NCBI RefSeq assembly: GCF_003201655.1
Contig: NZ_QJJU01000026.1
Coordinates: 27,259-91,258 of the forward strand
DNA length: 64,000 nt
Direction of reading: 5' to 3'
Source of the DNA: Mycolicibacterium moriokaense
GTDB taxonomy: Bacteria > Actinomycetota > Actinomycetes > Mycobacteriales > Mycobacteriaceae
The first letter of the stretch is position 1. Each line of letters opens with the position of its first letter. Under the pieces are notes generated by a model. The model searched no databases. It was not told where the DNA came from and saw nothing but the letters and a program-made list of their open reading frames with translations. Both the position numbers and the translations under genes were made by a program. Positions 40,798 through 49,886 of the stretch are shown piece after piece.

Positions 40798-43209
40798 CTA
40801 TCCGACCGTCGTGCCGTGCATGGCCGGGGCGGTGCCGATCACGCCCTGCGACTCGAGTTCGTCGATGTCCTTGTCGCTCAGCCCCAGTTCGGACAGCACC
40901 TCATGGTTGTGCTGTCCGAGTAGTGGAGCGGGCTGCACATGGATTCTGTCGGGTCCGCGGGACGACGTGAACGGCAGGGTGCTGTGCTTGGTCGTCGCGT
41001 TCACCGGATGGGCGACGACTTCGAAGAAACCGCGGGCGGCCAGCTGCGGCAGCTCGGATTGACGATGTGGCTGCATCACCTTGGCCACAGGGACTGCGTG
41101 CTCCCACAACACACCGACGATCTCGTCGCCGGTGCGCTCCGAACACCACGCAGCGAGCTGCTCGTCGATGAGGTCGTTGTGCGGACGCCTGCCGTCGGCG
41201 GTCGTCAGCGCGGGGTCGGTCGCCCAGTCCGGCCGGCCGAGCGCATCACACAAACCCACCCACTGCTGGTCGGTTGCGACGGCAATGGCGACCCAGCAGT
41301 CGCGTCTGCCGAATTCGTCGATCTCGTTGGTGCGGTACAGGTTTTGTGGCGCCGCGGCCGGGCCCCGGTTTCCGTCGCGCTGCAACAGCGCGCCATACGC
41401 CGAGTACTCGATGACCTGTTCGGCGGCGATGTTGAGCGCGGCGTCGACCATGGCCGCCTCGATGAGCACGCCCTGGCCGGTGCTGCGGCGATGCTCCAGC
41501 GCGAGCAGCAGCGCGTTGAAAGCGTGCACACCGGCATTGGGATCGCCGACGGAGTACGGCTCATATGGATTGCGGTCGGGATAGCCGGTCAGCCAGCTGA
41601 TCCCGGACGCCGCCTCGATGACATAGGCGAACGCGGGGTTGTCCCGCCACGGCCCGTCGAGACCGAAGCCGGGCATCCGCAGCATGATCGCGTCGGGCCG
41701 GACCGCTTGCACGGCAGCGAAATCCAGGCCGATCTGGTCCAGCACGCGCGGGGTGAAGTTTTCGACGATGACGTCACACGTTGCAATCAGTCGCATCAGA
41801 AGTTCGCGGCCGGGCGCGCTCTGCAGATTGAGCGTCAGCCCCTTCTTGTTCGTGTTGAGACCCGAGAAGATCGGCGACTTCTCCCACCACTGATCTTCGG
41901 TGATCGGGATGCCCGCGATCAAACGGGTACCGTCGGGCCGACGCGTTGACTCGATATGGATGACTTCTGCACCGAGCATGGCCAGCATGTGTGTGCAGGA
42001 CGGCCCGGCCCAGAACGTCGTCATGTCGAGTACGCGCAGCCCCTCGAACGGCAACGCCGAAACGGACGTTTCGGTGCGAATTCGCGGCGTGTCGCGACCC
42101 ATACGTCCGTTTCGGCGGTACTTATCGGTGTGCTCGCCGAGGCGGGGCGCAGGCTGCGGTGCACGAAGCCGCGCAGGCTGCATGCGATACGGCGGGCCCG
42201 GCTGAGAGAAGCCGTCGCGCGGATTCGCGGTAAACGACCCGCGCGCCTGGAAGTGGTCGAGGGATTCGACGTTGGCGCCGTTGGCAACAGGGGCGTTGGG
42301 GATACGAAACGCCGTAGCAAGGCCACGAATCTCATCGACGGTTTGGCTCTCTACCCACGCGTAGAGTTCGTCGGACTTCTCGTTGGCCTGCTCGGTGATC
42401 GACAGCGGCGACTCCTCGTCGATCCAGTCCTGATGTCCGGTCATCGCGCACAGGTCGAACCACTGCTGCGCGGTGCCACAGCCGATGTCGATCAGGCCAT
42501 CCTTGGCGCTGGCAATGCCAGGAACGGTGAGCCGACGGGCGTCACGCCATGGCCTGCCGAGCATCTCGTAGTAGGTCACCGGGTAGTAGGTGAGGCCGAG
42601 GATCTGGGACTCAAGCATCGACAGGTCGATCAGCTCTGCGGCGCCTCGCATCCGGGACGCGATCGTCGCCGCGCTCGCGTACGCGCCTGCGACGTAGTCA
42701 CCGACCTGCCCCCCGACGTAAACCGGTGCCCGGTCAGCGGATCCGCGGCCGAGGCCAACGATCCCGCCCGACCACGCCTGCAGCGTGAACTCGGTGGCGG
42801 GCCGGTCCTTCCACGGACCATCGAGTCCGAATGGTGTGATGGCCGTGACCGTCAGATGCGGATGGGCGCGGTGCATCACGGCGGGATCAAACGCCGGATG
42901 TTCGGCCAACGTCGAGCCGCGGGACCACACCACGGCGTCGGCGTCGGCAAGCAACGCGTTGACGAAATCCACTTCCGACTCAGGGTCAGCGACAACGCCG
43001 TCCTTCGAGCACGCCAGGAAGCTGAACAGCGCGCCATCTTCGCCCGGCGCGATCGAGGCGCCGGACGCCGACCATCGCCGCAGCGGATCCCCTTCGGGCG
43101 GTTCGACTTTGACGACGTTAGCGCCGCCATCGGCGAGCAGCTTGGTGCAGTACGCCCCTGCGATGCCCGTCGACAGGTCGACAACGACGAATCCGTCAAG
43201 CGGTGGCAC
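40798..43209 (-). CDS. Double-domain CaiB/BaiF CoA-transferase (fusion) with substituted catalytic Asp
   Basis: 803 aa, two complete CaiB-type domains in one chain (about 1-365 and 386-803), each with its own nucleotide-like start (LLADGGANVVKVEPPEGD; MLAMLGAEVIHIES) and C-terminal GEH/GQH motif. Related enzymes are ~400 aa, so this is a tandem fusion. At the position of the catalytic Asp (DLLVQAESG in the 16098 protein) the first domain has Glu140 (TEFTLQAWSG) and the second Ala528 (FAYVIEAASG). One half may therefore be structural. It is likely still a CoA-transferase but its mechanism is worth testing. Three bases separate it from the crotonase. Confidence 0.88.
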   Translation of the reverse strand: MPPLDGFVVVDLSTGIAGAYCTKLLADGGANVVKVEPPEGDPLRRWSASGASIAPGEDGALFSFLACSKDGVVADPESEVDFVNALLADADAVVWSRGSTLAEHPAFDPAVMHRAHPHLTVTAITPFGLDGPWKDRPATEFTLQAWSGGIVGLGRGSADRAPVYVGGQVGDYVAGAYASAATIASRMRGAAELIDLSMLESQILGLTYYPVTYYEMLGRPWRDARRLTVPGIASAKDGLIDIGCGTAQQWFDLCAMTGHQDWIDEESPLSITEQANEKSDELYAWVESQTVDEIRGLATAFRIPNAPVANGANVESLDHFQARGSFTANPRDGFSQPGPPYRMQPARLRAPQPAPRLGEHTDKYRRNGRMGRDTPRIRTETSVSALPFEGLRVLDMTTFWAGPSCTHMLAMLGAEVIHIESTRRPDGTRLIAGIPITEDQWWEKSPIFSGLNTNKKGLTLNLQSAPGRELLMRLIATCDVIVENFTPRVLDQIGLDFAAVQAVRPDAIMLRMPGFGLDGPWRDNPAFAYVIEAASGISWLTGYPDRNPYEPYSVGDPNAGVHAFNALLLALEHRRSTGQGVLIEAAMVDAALNIAAEQVIEYSAYGALLQRDGNRGPAAAPQNLYRTNEIDEFGRRDCWVAIAVATDQQWVGLCDALGRPDWATDPALTTADGRRPHNDLIDEQLAAWCSERTGDEIVGVLWEHAVPVAKVMQPHRQSELPQLAARGFFEVVAHPVNATTKHSTLPFTSSRGPDRIHVQPAPLLGQHNHEVLSELGLSDKDIDELESQGVIGTAPAMHGTTVG

Positions 43210-43212
43210 CGG

Positions 43213-44169
43213 CTAGTTCTTCTTCTTGCGGTTCTTCTTGGACAGCCGGAAGTCAGGCGGGAACTTGTCGTCGTTGTCGTTGACCGCAGCGGCCAGCCCG
43301 CTGTCGATGGACTCCATCATGTCCAGGTCATCGGCTCCGTCGGCGGCGACCCCACTGCCCATCGACTCGAAGAAGGCGGAGAGGAGGCTGCCCATGTACT
43401 CGCCCTGGTGCTGCTTGTAAATCTCGAAGAACACCTTCTGCATGTAGACGGTGTCGACGGGGCGGTTGCGGGCACAGGCCAGCGCGTATTTCGTGGTCTC
43501 GGCTTCGAGATCTTCCCGGGGCACCACCTTGTTGAGGAAGTTGCACTTCTCCATGTCCTCGGCGGTGAACGGCCGACCGGTGAAAACCATCTCCTGGAAC
43601 TTGCGCAGCCCCATCATCTGCACCCACGTCCACATGCGCGGGCCCCAGCCGTAGTACCGGAATGACGGGTGGCCGAAAAGCGCGTCGTCCGAAGAGATCA
43701 CCAGATCGGCATCGGCGCACTGGTAGAAGTGCCAGCCGTAGCAGTAGCCCTTGGCTTCGACGATGCTGATCTTCTTGAGTTCCTGCAGTGGACGGTTGCC
43801 CGCCTGAACGTTTGCATACCAACCGCTGATGGTGGCGCCGTTGCGGAACGTCCCCTTCGGCGGATAGTTCACGTCGAGGCCCTCGACCTTCAGTTCGCGA
43901 AGGCGCTTCTCGGGGTCGTCGACGCCCTCCATGAACTCGGGCAGGTCGGCGCCGCTGCCGAGGTTGTCACCAACCCCGCGGATGACGACGACCTTGACGT
44001 CGTTGTCGACGGACGCGGCACGCACCACGTCCGCGTACCGCAGTCGCGCATCAGATGTCGGCGCGTTCAGGAACTCGGGACGGTTGAATGTGATCGTCGC
44101 GATTTTGGTCTTCGGGTCCTTCTCGTAGAGGATGATCTCCTCGGCGGACGGTCTCTTGGTCTTCGACAT
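43213..44169 (-). CDS. Enoyl-CoA hydratase/isomerase-family protein with atypical active site
   Basis: 318 aa, longer than usual crotonases (~260). TFNRPEFLNAPTSDARLRYA starts the fold, GVGDNLGSGADLPEF and KGYCYGWHFYQCADADLVIS form the oxyanion hole. Both usual catalytic Glu positions are changed (His-Phe-Tyr-Gln; Ser in FGHPSFRYYGW). A long acidic C-terminal extension ends in the Lys-rich SKKNRKKKN. It may be an unusual hydratase or hydrolase of ring-derived CoA esters. The ATG at 44169 lies ten bases after the M24-like gene. Operon partner of the double CoA-transferase. Confidence 0.85.
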   Translation of the reverse strand: MSKTKRPSAEEIILYEKDPKTKIATITFNRPEFLNAPTSDARLRYADVVRAASVDNDVKVVVIRGVGDNLGSGADLPEFMEGVDDPEKRLRELKVEGLDVNYPPKGTFRNGATISGWYANVQAGNRPLQELKKISIVEAKGYCYGWHFYQCADADLVISSDDALFGHPSFRYYGWGPRMWTWVQMMGLRKFQEMVFTGRPFTAEDMEKCNFLNKVVPREDLEAETTKYALACARNRPVDTVYMQKVFFEIYKQHQGEYMGSLLSAFFESMGSGVAADGADDLDMMESIDSGLAAAVNDNDDKFPPDFRLSKKNRKKKN

Positions 44170-44179
44170 CCGTTTCCCT

Positions 44180-45319
44180 TCAGCCTATTCCGACGGAGCT
44201 CTGGCCAGTGAACGACGGACTCGTCGTCAGCACCTCGGCTCCGTCGTCGGTGATCAGGACTGCGTCGCGTTGGTAGACCGCGCCGACACCCTGCGCCCAT
44301 ACGTAACCGGTCACGGCCAGCACAGTGCCAGGGTCCAAGTGTGCCTCGGCCGACGTCTCCGGCAGGTCCGGCGACACCACGGGCGGGTCGAACCCGAGGC
44401 CCAGACCGTGTGCGGCGGGCATCGGCGGCAGCGGTTCGCCTGCGACCTCGTACGCCGCGAGCAGATCGCTGGCCGGGGCGCCGGGCTTACATGCCGCAAT
44501 TAGCTTATCCCACAGTGCATTCGAACGCTCGAAGAGCTCGTCGGCGCCGGAGACGTCCCCTACGGGCACGGTGCGGCCCACCTCTCCCACGTATCCGTCG
44601 GCGAGTGCACCAGACGCGAATGCCACCAGATCGCCGTCGGCGACCTGACGGTCCCTTGGACCCTGCCGCCACCGGTGTTCGCGCGAGGTCACCCACGCGC
44701 CGTCCTGAGTGGCCGACGTGCTCACTCCGCCTGCGGCCATGGCCTCCAGCATCGCGCCGGTCAACGACTGCTCGGTGATTCCTGGCGTCAACTCGGAAAG
44801 GGCTGCGGCCAGCCCGGCTTCGGCCACGCGGGTCGCCCCCCGCAGCGCCACGACTTCTTCTGCCGTCTTGATCCGCCGCGCAGTGCGCATTGCGAGTTCG
44901 CCGTCGACGAGTTCTGCTTTCGGGAACGCGATCGGCAGGAGCTGCCCGAAAGTCGGTGAAAGGGCGTCGGTTCCGACCCGTCGCGCCGTCGCCGCCCCGT
45001 CGATGTTTTTCAGCACATCGATCAGGGTCATCGGGTTCCACGCCAGGCCGTAGAGGTGATCGTGGTCGATCTCCTCCGGCATGCCCTCGTCCCAGCTGCT
45101 GTTGAGGTGAATCTCACCAGTGGCGCGGACTACCACGCAGATCGGCGCGAAGGGCCGCGTCCCCGCAACCCAGAGCTGTGGCGCTCCGGTCACGTAGCGG
45201 ACGTTGGCCTGCCTGCCGAGGACAAGGACGTCGAGGTCGAACGCTTCCATCTGGGCCATGGCGCGTGCCCGACGCCCTGTTCGCAGGGCCAGGCCGTCGG
45301 CGACGATCTCGTCGGACAT
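44180..45319 (-). CDS. M24 (creatinase/aminopeptidase P-fold) paralogue lacking metal ligands
   Basis: 379 aa with creatinase N-domain and pita-bread C-domain. The five metal ligands of M24 peptidases are mostly missing. The first Asp becomes a small residue (AFASGALADGY), the second is Glu (VGEVGRT), the His of AAHGLGLGF remains, the first Glu is Thr (LAVTGYVW), and the last Glu is Gln (VYQRDAVLI). It is therefore probably not a metallo-peptidase by itself. It lies immediately downstream of an intact M24 gene with one shared base (TGATG), suggesting a heteromer or a metal-free creatinase-like enzyme. Confidence 0.85.
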   Translation of the reverse strand: MSDEIVADGLALRTGRRARAMAQMEAFDLDVLVLGRQANVRYVTGAPQLWVAGTRPFAPICVVVRATGEIHLNSSWDEGMPEEIDHDHLYGLAWNPMTLIDVLKNIDGAATARRVGTDALSPTFGQLLPIAFPKAELVDGELAMRTARRIKTAEEVVALRGATRVAEAGLAAALSELTPGITEQSLTGAMLEAMAAGGVSTSATQDGAWVTSREHRWRQGPRDRQVADGDLVAFASGALADGYVGEVGRTVPVGDVSGADELFERSNALWDKLIAACKPGAPASDLLAAYEVAGEPLPPMPAAHGLGLGFDPPVVSPDLPETSAEAHLDPGTVLAVTGYVWAQGVGAVYQRDAVLITDDGAEVLTTSPSFTGQSSVGIG

Positions 45320-46557
45320 CAGATGCCTGCGCCGTACGGAGCGTAGGGATAGTCGGTGATCGGCGTGTAGCCGTCCTCGGTGATGACCACGATCTCCTCG
45401 CTTCGATAGCCGCCGGTGCCGTCCTCCCAGACCACCGGCTCCAACACCAGCACCATTCCGGCGGAGAACACGAAGTTGTCGTCGAACTCCTGGCCGAGAT
45501 CGGTTCCGATCATGGGCATTTCAGCTGCGTTGGTCCCGATGCTGTGGCCGAGGTAGAAGTGAGGCAACCACGGCTTGCGGCCACCGTTGGCTGCGATTGC
45601 CGCGCGCGCCAGGTCACCCGACGTCGCGCCTGCCTTGATGACTCCCAGCACGGCACCGAGGATCTCGCGCCATTTCATGTACTGATCCTGCTGGCGGGCC
45701 GTCGGTTCCTGACCCACCACCCAGGTGCGCCCGAAGTCCGAGCAGTAGCCCTCGTAGGTGATGCTCACATCGGTCCACAACACGTCACCCTTGGCCAGCG
45801 CGCGCTCGGTGGTCAACAGCGGCAGGGCCAGATCACCGGTGGTGGTCCAGGTTCCCTCCGCCCTCGAGTCGGGCATCACCTGCCAGATGGCCTCGAGCAT
45901 GTTCGCGGTAGCGCCGAGTTCGAACGCCCGCCGCACGAACAGCGCGGACAGATCGATCTGACGCACCCCGGGCACCAGCGACCTCTGCACCTCGACGACG
46001 GCCTCTTCGGTGATCCGGCATGCCTTGCGAATGCAGGAGATCTGATCGCGCGTCTTCACCAGCTTGGCCGGACCCACCACCAGAGCAGCATCCATCGGCG
46101 GGCCGCCAGGGAAAAGTCCCCTCGCATTCCGCATCGCGCCGGTCATTTCGTCGACGGCAACCGTTGCCCCCGAGGGGACGAGGTCGGCCAGCACCTTCGC
46201 GAAGTGTTCGACGCCCTCGTCGAATTCAAGATAAAGCGGACCGTGTACGTGGTCGGCAGGCAGCTCCGACTCCCACGCCGCGCCCTCGCGGAACGGCATG
46301 TACAAGTGCGGATGTTCGTCGTCGCTGAGCACGATCGCCACCGGCCGCTCCACATGGGACAGGCCTGCATCGAGTAGCGGCCAGCTCGCGCCGGTCGCAT
46401 ACACGACGTTGCCATTGCCCAGCAGGACCAGAGCGTCGACGCCCTTCTCCTTCATCGCGGCGCGCAGGCGCACGCCGATCTCGCGGTACATACGACCGCA
46501 GTCCGGCAGGTCGGGAATGTCGAGAAGGGCAGCACCCGGCTCCAAGAAGGTGGTCAT
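45319..46557 (-). CDS. M24 family metallo-hydrolase (Xaa-Pro peptidase/creatinase type), intact metal site
   Basis: 412 aa. The metal ligands can be traced: Asp in LWTDVSITYEGY, Asp in CSDFGRTW, His in LGHSIGTNAAE, Glu in LVLEPVVW and Glu in YRSEEIVVITEDG. So the enzyme is likely active as a C-N hydrolase or dipeptidase. In a catabolic operon with a P450, CoA-transferase and amidohydrolase it may act on an amide-linked ring fragment rather than peptides; this is inference. The ATG at 46557 is preferred; a longer frame to 46581 runs into the amidohydrolase gene. Confidence 0.87.
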   Translation of the reverse strand: MTTFLEPGAALLDIPDLPDCGRMYREIGVRLRAAMKEKGVDALVLLGNGNVVYATGASWPLLDAGLSHVERPVAIVLSDDEHPHLYMPFREGAAWESELPADHVHGPLYLEFDEGVEHFAKVLADLVPSGATVAVDEMTGAMRNARGLFPGGPPMDAALVVGPAKLVKTRDQISCIRKACRITEEAVVEVQRSLVPGVRQIDLSALFVRRAFELGATANMLEAIWQVMPDSRAEGTWTTTGDLALPLLTTERALAKGDVLWTDVSITYEGYCSDFGRTWVVGQEPTARQQDQYMKWREILGAVLGVIKAGATSGDLARAAIAANGGRKPWLPHFYLGHSIGTNAAEMPMIGTDLGQEFDDNFVFSAGMVLVLEPVVWEDGTGGYRSEEIVVITEDGYTPITDYPYAPYGAGI

Positions 46558-46570
46558 TGCGGCAGATCCC

Positions 46571-47737
46571 CTAGACGCCAAGGAACTTCTTGACGTTGGT
46601 GCTTACGATCTTCACGGCATTCTCCGGACCGACTGCGTCGACGACGGCTGCGAGCGACTTCTCCGAGTAGCCGAACGTGCTCTCGTTGTGCGGGTAGTCC
46701 GACGACCACATCACTTTGTCGACGCCGATCTGGTCGATGAGCCGCAGCCCGAGCGGATCGACCATGAACGAAGCGCTCATGTGGTTGTCCCAGTAGTAGC
46801 GCACGTCGTGGGAGAGCTCGTGGTTGAACATGTGCCGATACGACGCCAACATGTGCTCGGCATCCTGCAGAGCGGTTGGCACCCAGGCGATTCCGCCTTC
46901 GAACCAGCCGATCCGCAGCTTCGGGTGCCGATCGAGGATTCCGGAGAACACGTACTTGGCGAACTGCTCGCGGAACGAGTCGACGTTGACCATCATGCCG
47001 ACGACGACGCTGTTGTTCTCGCAAGGCGTCTTCGGCGGGGTCTCACCGATGTGATGGCTGACCGGTATTCCCGAGTCCTCGATCTCGTCCCAGACGGAAT
47101 CGAGTGCCGCGCCGCCGTAGTCGTAGATGTTGCCGTCGTCGTCCTTACCTGGATTCAGCGGCAAAAGGAAAGTCTTGAGCCCCAGCGCCTTCAACTCTTC
47201 CAGCGTGCTGCGGGTGCCTTTCGGATCCCACCAGTTGATCAGGCCGACGCCGTAGAAGTGACCCTTGGAACGCTCCTGCAGGTCGGCGATGTGCTCGTTG
47301 TAGATCCGGAACACGCGCTCGCGCAGCGCCTTATCCGGGTAGTGGAACAGCGCCAGCACGGCGTTGGGGAAGGCCAGTTCCCTGTCGATGCCGTCCTCTT
47401 TCAGCTCCCGAATACGTGCCTCGATGTTGTTCGACGCAGCGCCGGCAAGGTCGTCGTATTGCATGAGAACGCGCCCGAAATCGCCACCGGTCCAGGCTTT
47501 ACCCTTCATGCCGACCATGTATGCGCCGTCCTCGTACCAGATGCGTGGCGCCGCACCCTTGAGTTCCTCGGGGAAGCGCTCGTAGAAGATGTCGTCGGCG
47601 ACCGAGATGTGGTTGTCGGCGGAGAAGATCTCGGTGTCGGCGGGCAGACCGACGATGTCGGCACCGGCGTGACCGTGCCTGTTCTTGGGCGCTCCCCAGC
47701 CCTCGGCTGGATAAAGCGTGGCTGTCGGTGTGGACAT
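46571..47737 (-). CDS. Amidohydrolase-2 family metal-dependent hydrolase/decarboxylase
   Basis: 388 aa TIM barrel. Landmarks are IFSADNHISVADDIFY, VSHHIGETPP, GWFEGGIAWVPTAL, and MWSSDYPHNESTFGYS with the catalytic Asp. It is the same family as the 19340-20632 protein but with different flanks, so the two are paralogues with probably related but distinct acid substrates. It could hydrolyse a ring-opened lactam/lactone or decarboxylate an aromatic acid. The ATG at 47737 lies 33 bases downstream of the P450. Followed by the M24 pair in the same operon. Confidence 0.87.
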   Translation of the reverse strand: MSTPTATLYPAEGWGAPKNRHGHAGADIVGLPADTEIFSADNHISVADDIFYERFPEELKGAAPRIWYEDGAYMVGMKGKAWTGGDFGRVLMQYDDLAGAASNNIEARIRELKEDGIDRELAFPNAVLALFHYPDKALRERVFRIYNEHIADLQERSKGHFYGVGLINWWDPKGTRSTLEELKALGLKTFLLPLNPGKDDDGNIYDYGGAALDSVWDEIEDSGIPVSHHIGETPPKTPCENNSVVVGMMVNVDSFREQFAKYVFSGILDRHPKLRIGWFEGGIAWVPTALQDAEHMLASYRHMFNHELSHDVRYYWDNHMSASFMVDPLGLRLIDQIGVDKVMWSSDYPHNESTFGYSEKSLAAVVDAVGPENAVKIVSTNVKKFLGV

Positions 47738-47770
47738 CCTTGGAACTCCAATCGGGCTGTGGCTGAAGAA

Positions 47771-49000
47771 TTACCAGGTAACGGGAAGTTCGTAGACGCC
47801 GTAGGCGAGCCGGTCGTGCTTGAACGGCACCTCGTCGAACGGCACGGCAAGGCGAAGCGTCGGAATGCGACGCAGCAATGTGTGGAAGACGATCTGAAGC
47901 TCGGCGCGCGCGAGCTGCTGCCCAACGCACTGGTGGCGGCCGTAGCCGAAGCCCAGCTGCTGACCGGCGTCGCGGCTGAGATCAAGCTTGTCGGGTTGCG
48001 GGTAGGCCGCCGAATCCCAGTTCGCGGGGGCGAGGTCGATGATGATGCCCTCACCGGCGCGGATGGTCTCGCCGCCGATCTCGATGTCCTCGATGGCCAC
48101 CCTGCGCTGGCCGTTCTGGATGATCGACAGGTAGCGCATCAACTCTTCTGCGGCGTTGGCGATGAACTTGGGGTCGTCGGAATCCCGAAGCAGTGCAGCC
48201 TGTTCGGGATTCTCGAGCAGGGCCAGCACGCCGATACCGATCATGTTGGCGGTGGTCTCGTGCCCGGCAATCAGCAGCCCGGTACCGAGCTGCGCGGCTT
48301 CCTTCACGCTGATCTCGCCCGCGTTGACCCGCTCGGCCAGATCCGAGACCGCATCCTCGGATGGGTTCTCCATCTTGGTCGTCACGAGATCGCTGAGGTA
48401 CTTGGCCAGGCTCATGGCTCCCTTCTGACCGTCCTCAGCAGAGGCGTAGCGGGCCAGCCCGACGTTGGCGTGGTGCTGAAAGAATTCGTGGTCTTCGTAT
48501 GGAACGCCGAGCATTTCGCTGATGACCCTGGTTGGCACCGGCAACGCGAGCTTGGTGACGATGTCGGCGGGCTGCGGGCCCGCCAGGATCGCGTCGATGC
48601 ACTCATCGGTCACCTCTTGGATGGCGGAGCGCAAGCCCTCGACGCGCTTGAACGTGAACGGCTTTGACAGCATCCGCCGAAACCGGGTGTGCTCCTCGGC
48701 ATCGGAGGTGAACACCGACCGTGGCCGCTTGTTCACCGTGGAAAGCATGTGCTCGTTCCAGTGCGGGAAGCCGTCGAGCCGGTCATCGACGCTGACCCGC
48801 GCGTCGGCGAACAACTCCCGTGCCACCTCGTGGCCGGTGATCAGCCATGGCGTGCTGCCGTCCCAGATCTTCACGCGGGAAAGCGGTTTGGCCGCCCCGA
48901 TCTCGAGCATCTGGGGCGGCGGCGCGAACGGGCACATCGCGTCCCGGTCCATCGGGTACTCGGGGATGCCGGTTGCGGTTCCGGTCAAGGTTTCGGACAT
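47771..49000 (-). CDS. Cytochrome P450 (CYP105-like)
   Basis: 409 aa. The I-helix reads LIAGHETTANMIG, ExxR is in EELMRYLSIIQNGQRR, and the heme loop is FGYGRHQCVG with Cys358. The AGHETT helix and the N-terminal YPMDR-like start recall CYP105 and related actinobacterial P450s. Electrons would come from the ferredoxin gene ten bases upstream; a reductase is not encoded here. Probably the first oxidative step of the operon. The ATG at 49000 is well placed. Confidence 0.93.
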   Translation of the reverse strand: MSETLTGTATGIPEYPMDRDAMCPFAPPPQMLEIGAAKPLSRVKIWDGSTPWLITGHEVARELFADARVSVDDRLDGFPHWNEHMLSTVNKRPRSVFTSDAEEHTRFRRMLSKPFTFKRVEGLRSAIQEVTDECIDAILAGPQPADIVTKLALPVPTRVISEMLGVPYEDHEFFQHHANVGLARYASAEDGQKGAMSLAKYLSDLVTTKMENPSEDAVSDLAERVNAGEISVKEAAQLGTGLLIAGHETTANMIGIGVLALLENPEQAALLRDSDDPKFIANAAEELMRYLSIIQNGQRRVAIEDIEIGGETIRAGEGIIIDLAPANWDSAAYPQPDKLDLSRDAGQQLGFGYGRHQCVGQQLARAELQIVFHTLLRRIPTLRLAVPFDEVPFKHDRLAYGVYELPVTW

Positions 49001-49010
49001 GGAGTCTTTC

Positions 49011-49205
49011 TCATTCCTCGATGTCGATGGCTAGGGCTGGGCAAGCCGCGGCGGCGTTGCGGGCGTTATCGGCTTGGTCGGTGGGTGGGCTCTCAACGAG
49101 CAGCACGACGACGCCGTCGTCGTCGCGTTGGTCAAACAGGTCGCCGGCGTTCAGCACGCACTGGCCTGACGAGACGCATTTGTCTTGGTCGACAGTCACC
49201 TTCAC
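49011..49205 (-). CDS. Ferredoxin (single 3Fe-4S-type, P450 partner)
   Basis: 64 aa, VKVTVDQDKCVSSGQCVLNA at the start and AAACPALAIDIEE at the end. The pattern C-x5-C ... CP with one Cys of a normal 4Fe-4S set missing fits the 3Fe-4S ferredoxins that donate electrons to actinobacterial P450s. It lies one base after the TetR stop and ten bases before the P450 start, so it belongs with that enzyme. The frame extends further upstream but overlaps the TetR gene; GTG at 49205 is the sensible start. Confidence 0.92.
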   Translation of the reverse strand: MKVTVDQDKCVSSGQCVLNAGDLFDQRDDDGVVVLLVESPPTDQADNARNAAAACPALAIDIEE

Positions 49206-49206
49206 G

Positions 49207-49860
49207 TTAGGGGTGCTCCGTAACTGGCGCCTGCCACATCCCGACAATCGCATCGATGAGCCCGGATCCGACTGCGTTCCAATTAGTTCGCGGGACGTCG
49301 GCACCCTCGGCGAATGCGCGCTCGAAGTCGGCACACGTGTGCATCATCAGGTTGCGCGCCATGATGTTGCGCTCCGTCACGACGGCCATCGGCAGATCGG
49401 GCAGGCAGCGGGTGATGCCGTCGACGACCTGCACAAGCGACGGTGACGCGAGCGCATCCTTGATCACGATCTTGTGATACGCGGGGTCGGTCAGCGCCTG
49501 GGCGGCGAAGCGCGCATACCAAGTCGGGTTTCCGAGTTGCGCCAGGTGTTCGGTCAGCGAGCACACCAGACAGGCGATCCAGTCCTGCAACTCGGTAGAG
49601 TCGCCGATCGCGGTGACCATCCGCTCGAGCAGCCGCTCGATCGACGCCCTGTGTTTCTGCTCGATGGCCCGCACGAGGTCGGTCTTTGTGCCGAAGTGAT
49701 AGCCGACCGCAGCATTGTTACCCTGCCCGGCCGCCTCGCTGACCTGCCTGTTCGACACCGCGAACACGCCGTGTTCGGCATACAGGCGTTCGGCCGCCTT
49801 CAGGATTGCCTCTTGCGTGCTCGTGGCCCGATCCGCACGCACGGTCCTGGCTGTAGTCAC
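49207..49860 (-). CDS. TetR family transcriptional regulator, first gene of the P450/M24 operon
   Basis: 217 aa. HTH: TSTQEAILKAAERLYAEHGV then NRQVSEAAGQGNNAAVGYHFGTK, a recognition helix of the NNAAVxYHFG subgroup. The C-domain holds PTWYARFAAQALTDPAY and RNLMMHTCADFERAF. The GTG at 49860 follows AGGGGC; the open frame to 50283 is shadow. It is divergent from the hydrolase at 49954 and a palindrome at 49887-49908 lies just upstream. I infer it represses itself, the P450 operon and perhaps the hydrolase. Confidence 0.88.
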   Translation of the reverse strand: MTTARTVRADRATSTQEAILKAAERLYAEHGVFAVSNRQVSEAAGQGNNAAVGYHFGTKTDLVRAIEQKHRASIERLLERMVTAIGDSTELQDWIACLVCSLTEHLAQLGNPTWYARFAAQALTDPAYHKIVIKDALASPSLVQVVDGITRCLPDLPMAVVTERNIMARNLMMHTCADFERAFAEGADVPRTNWNAVGSGLIDAIVGMWQAPVTEHP

Positions 49861-49886
49861 GCCCCTAGTCAACGCCGCTTCGCGTC

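Noticed and set aside
46298..48667. 789-codon plus-strand frame antisense to the amidohydrolase and P450
   Set aside because: No motif, and it covers three well-supported minus-strand genes; an antisense artefact of high GC.
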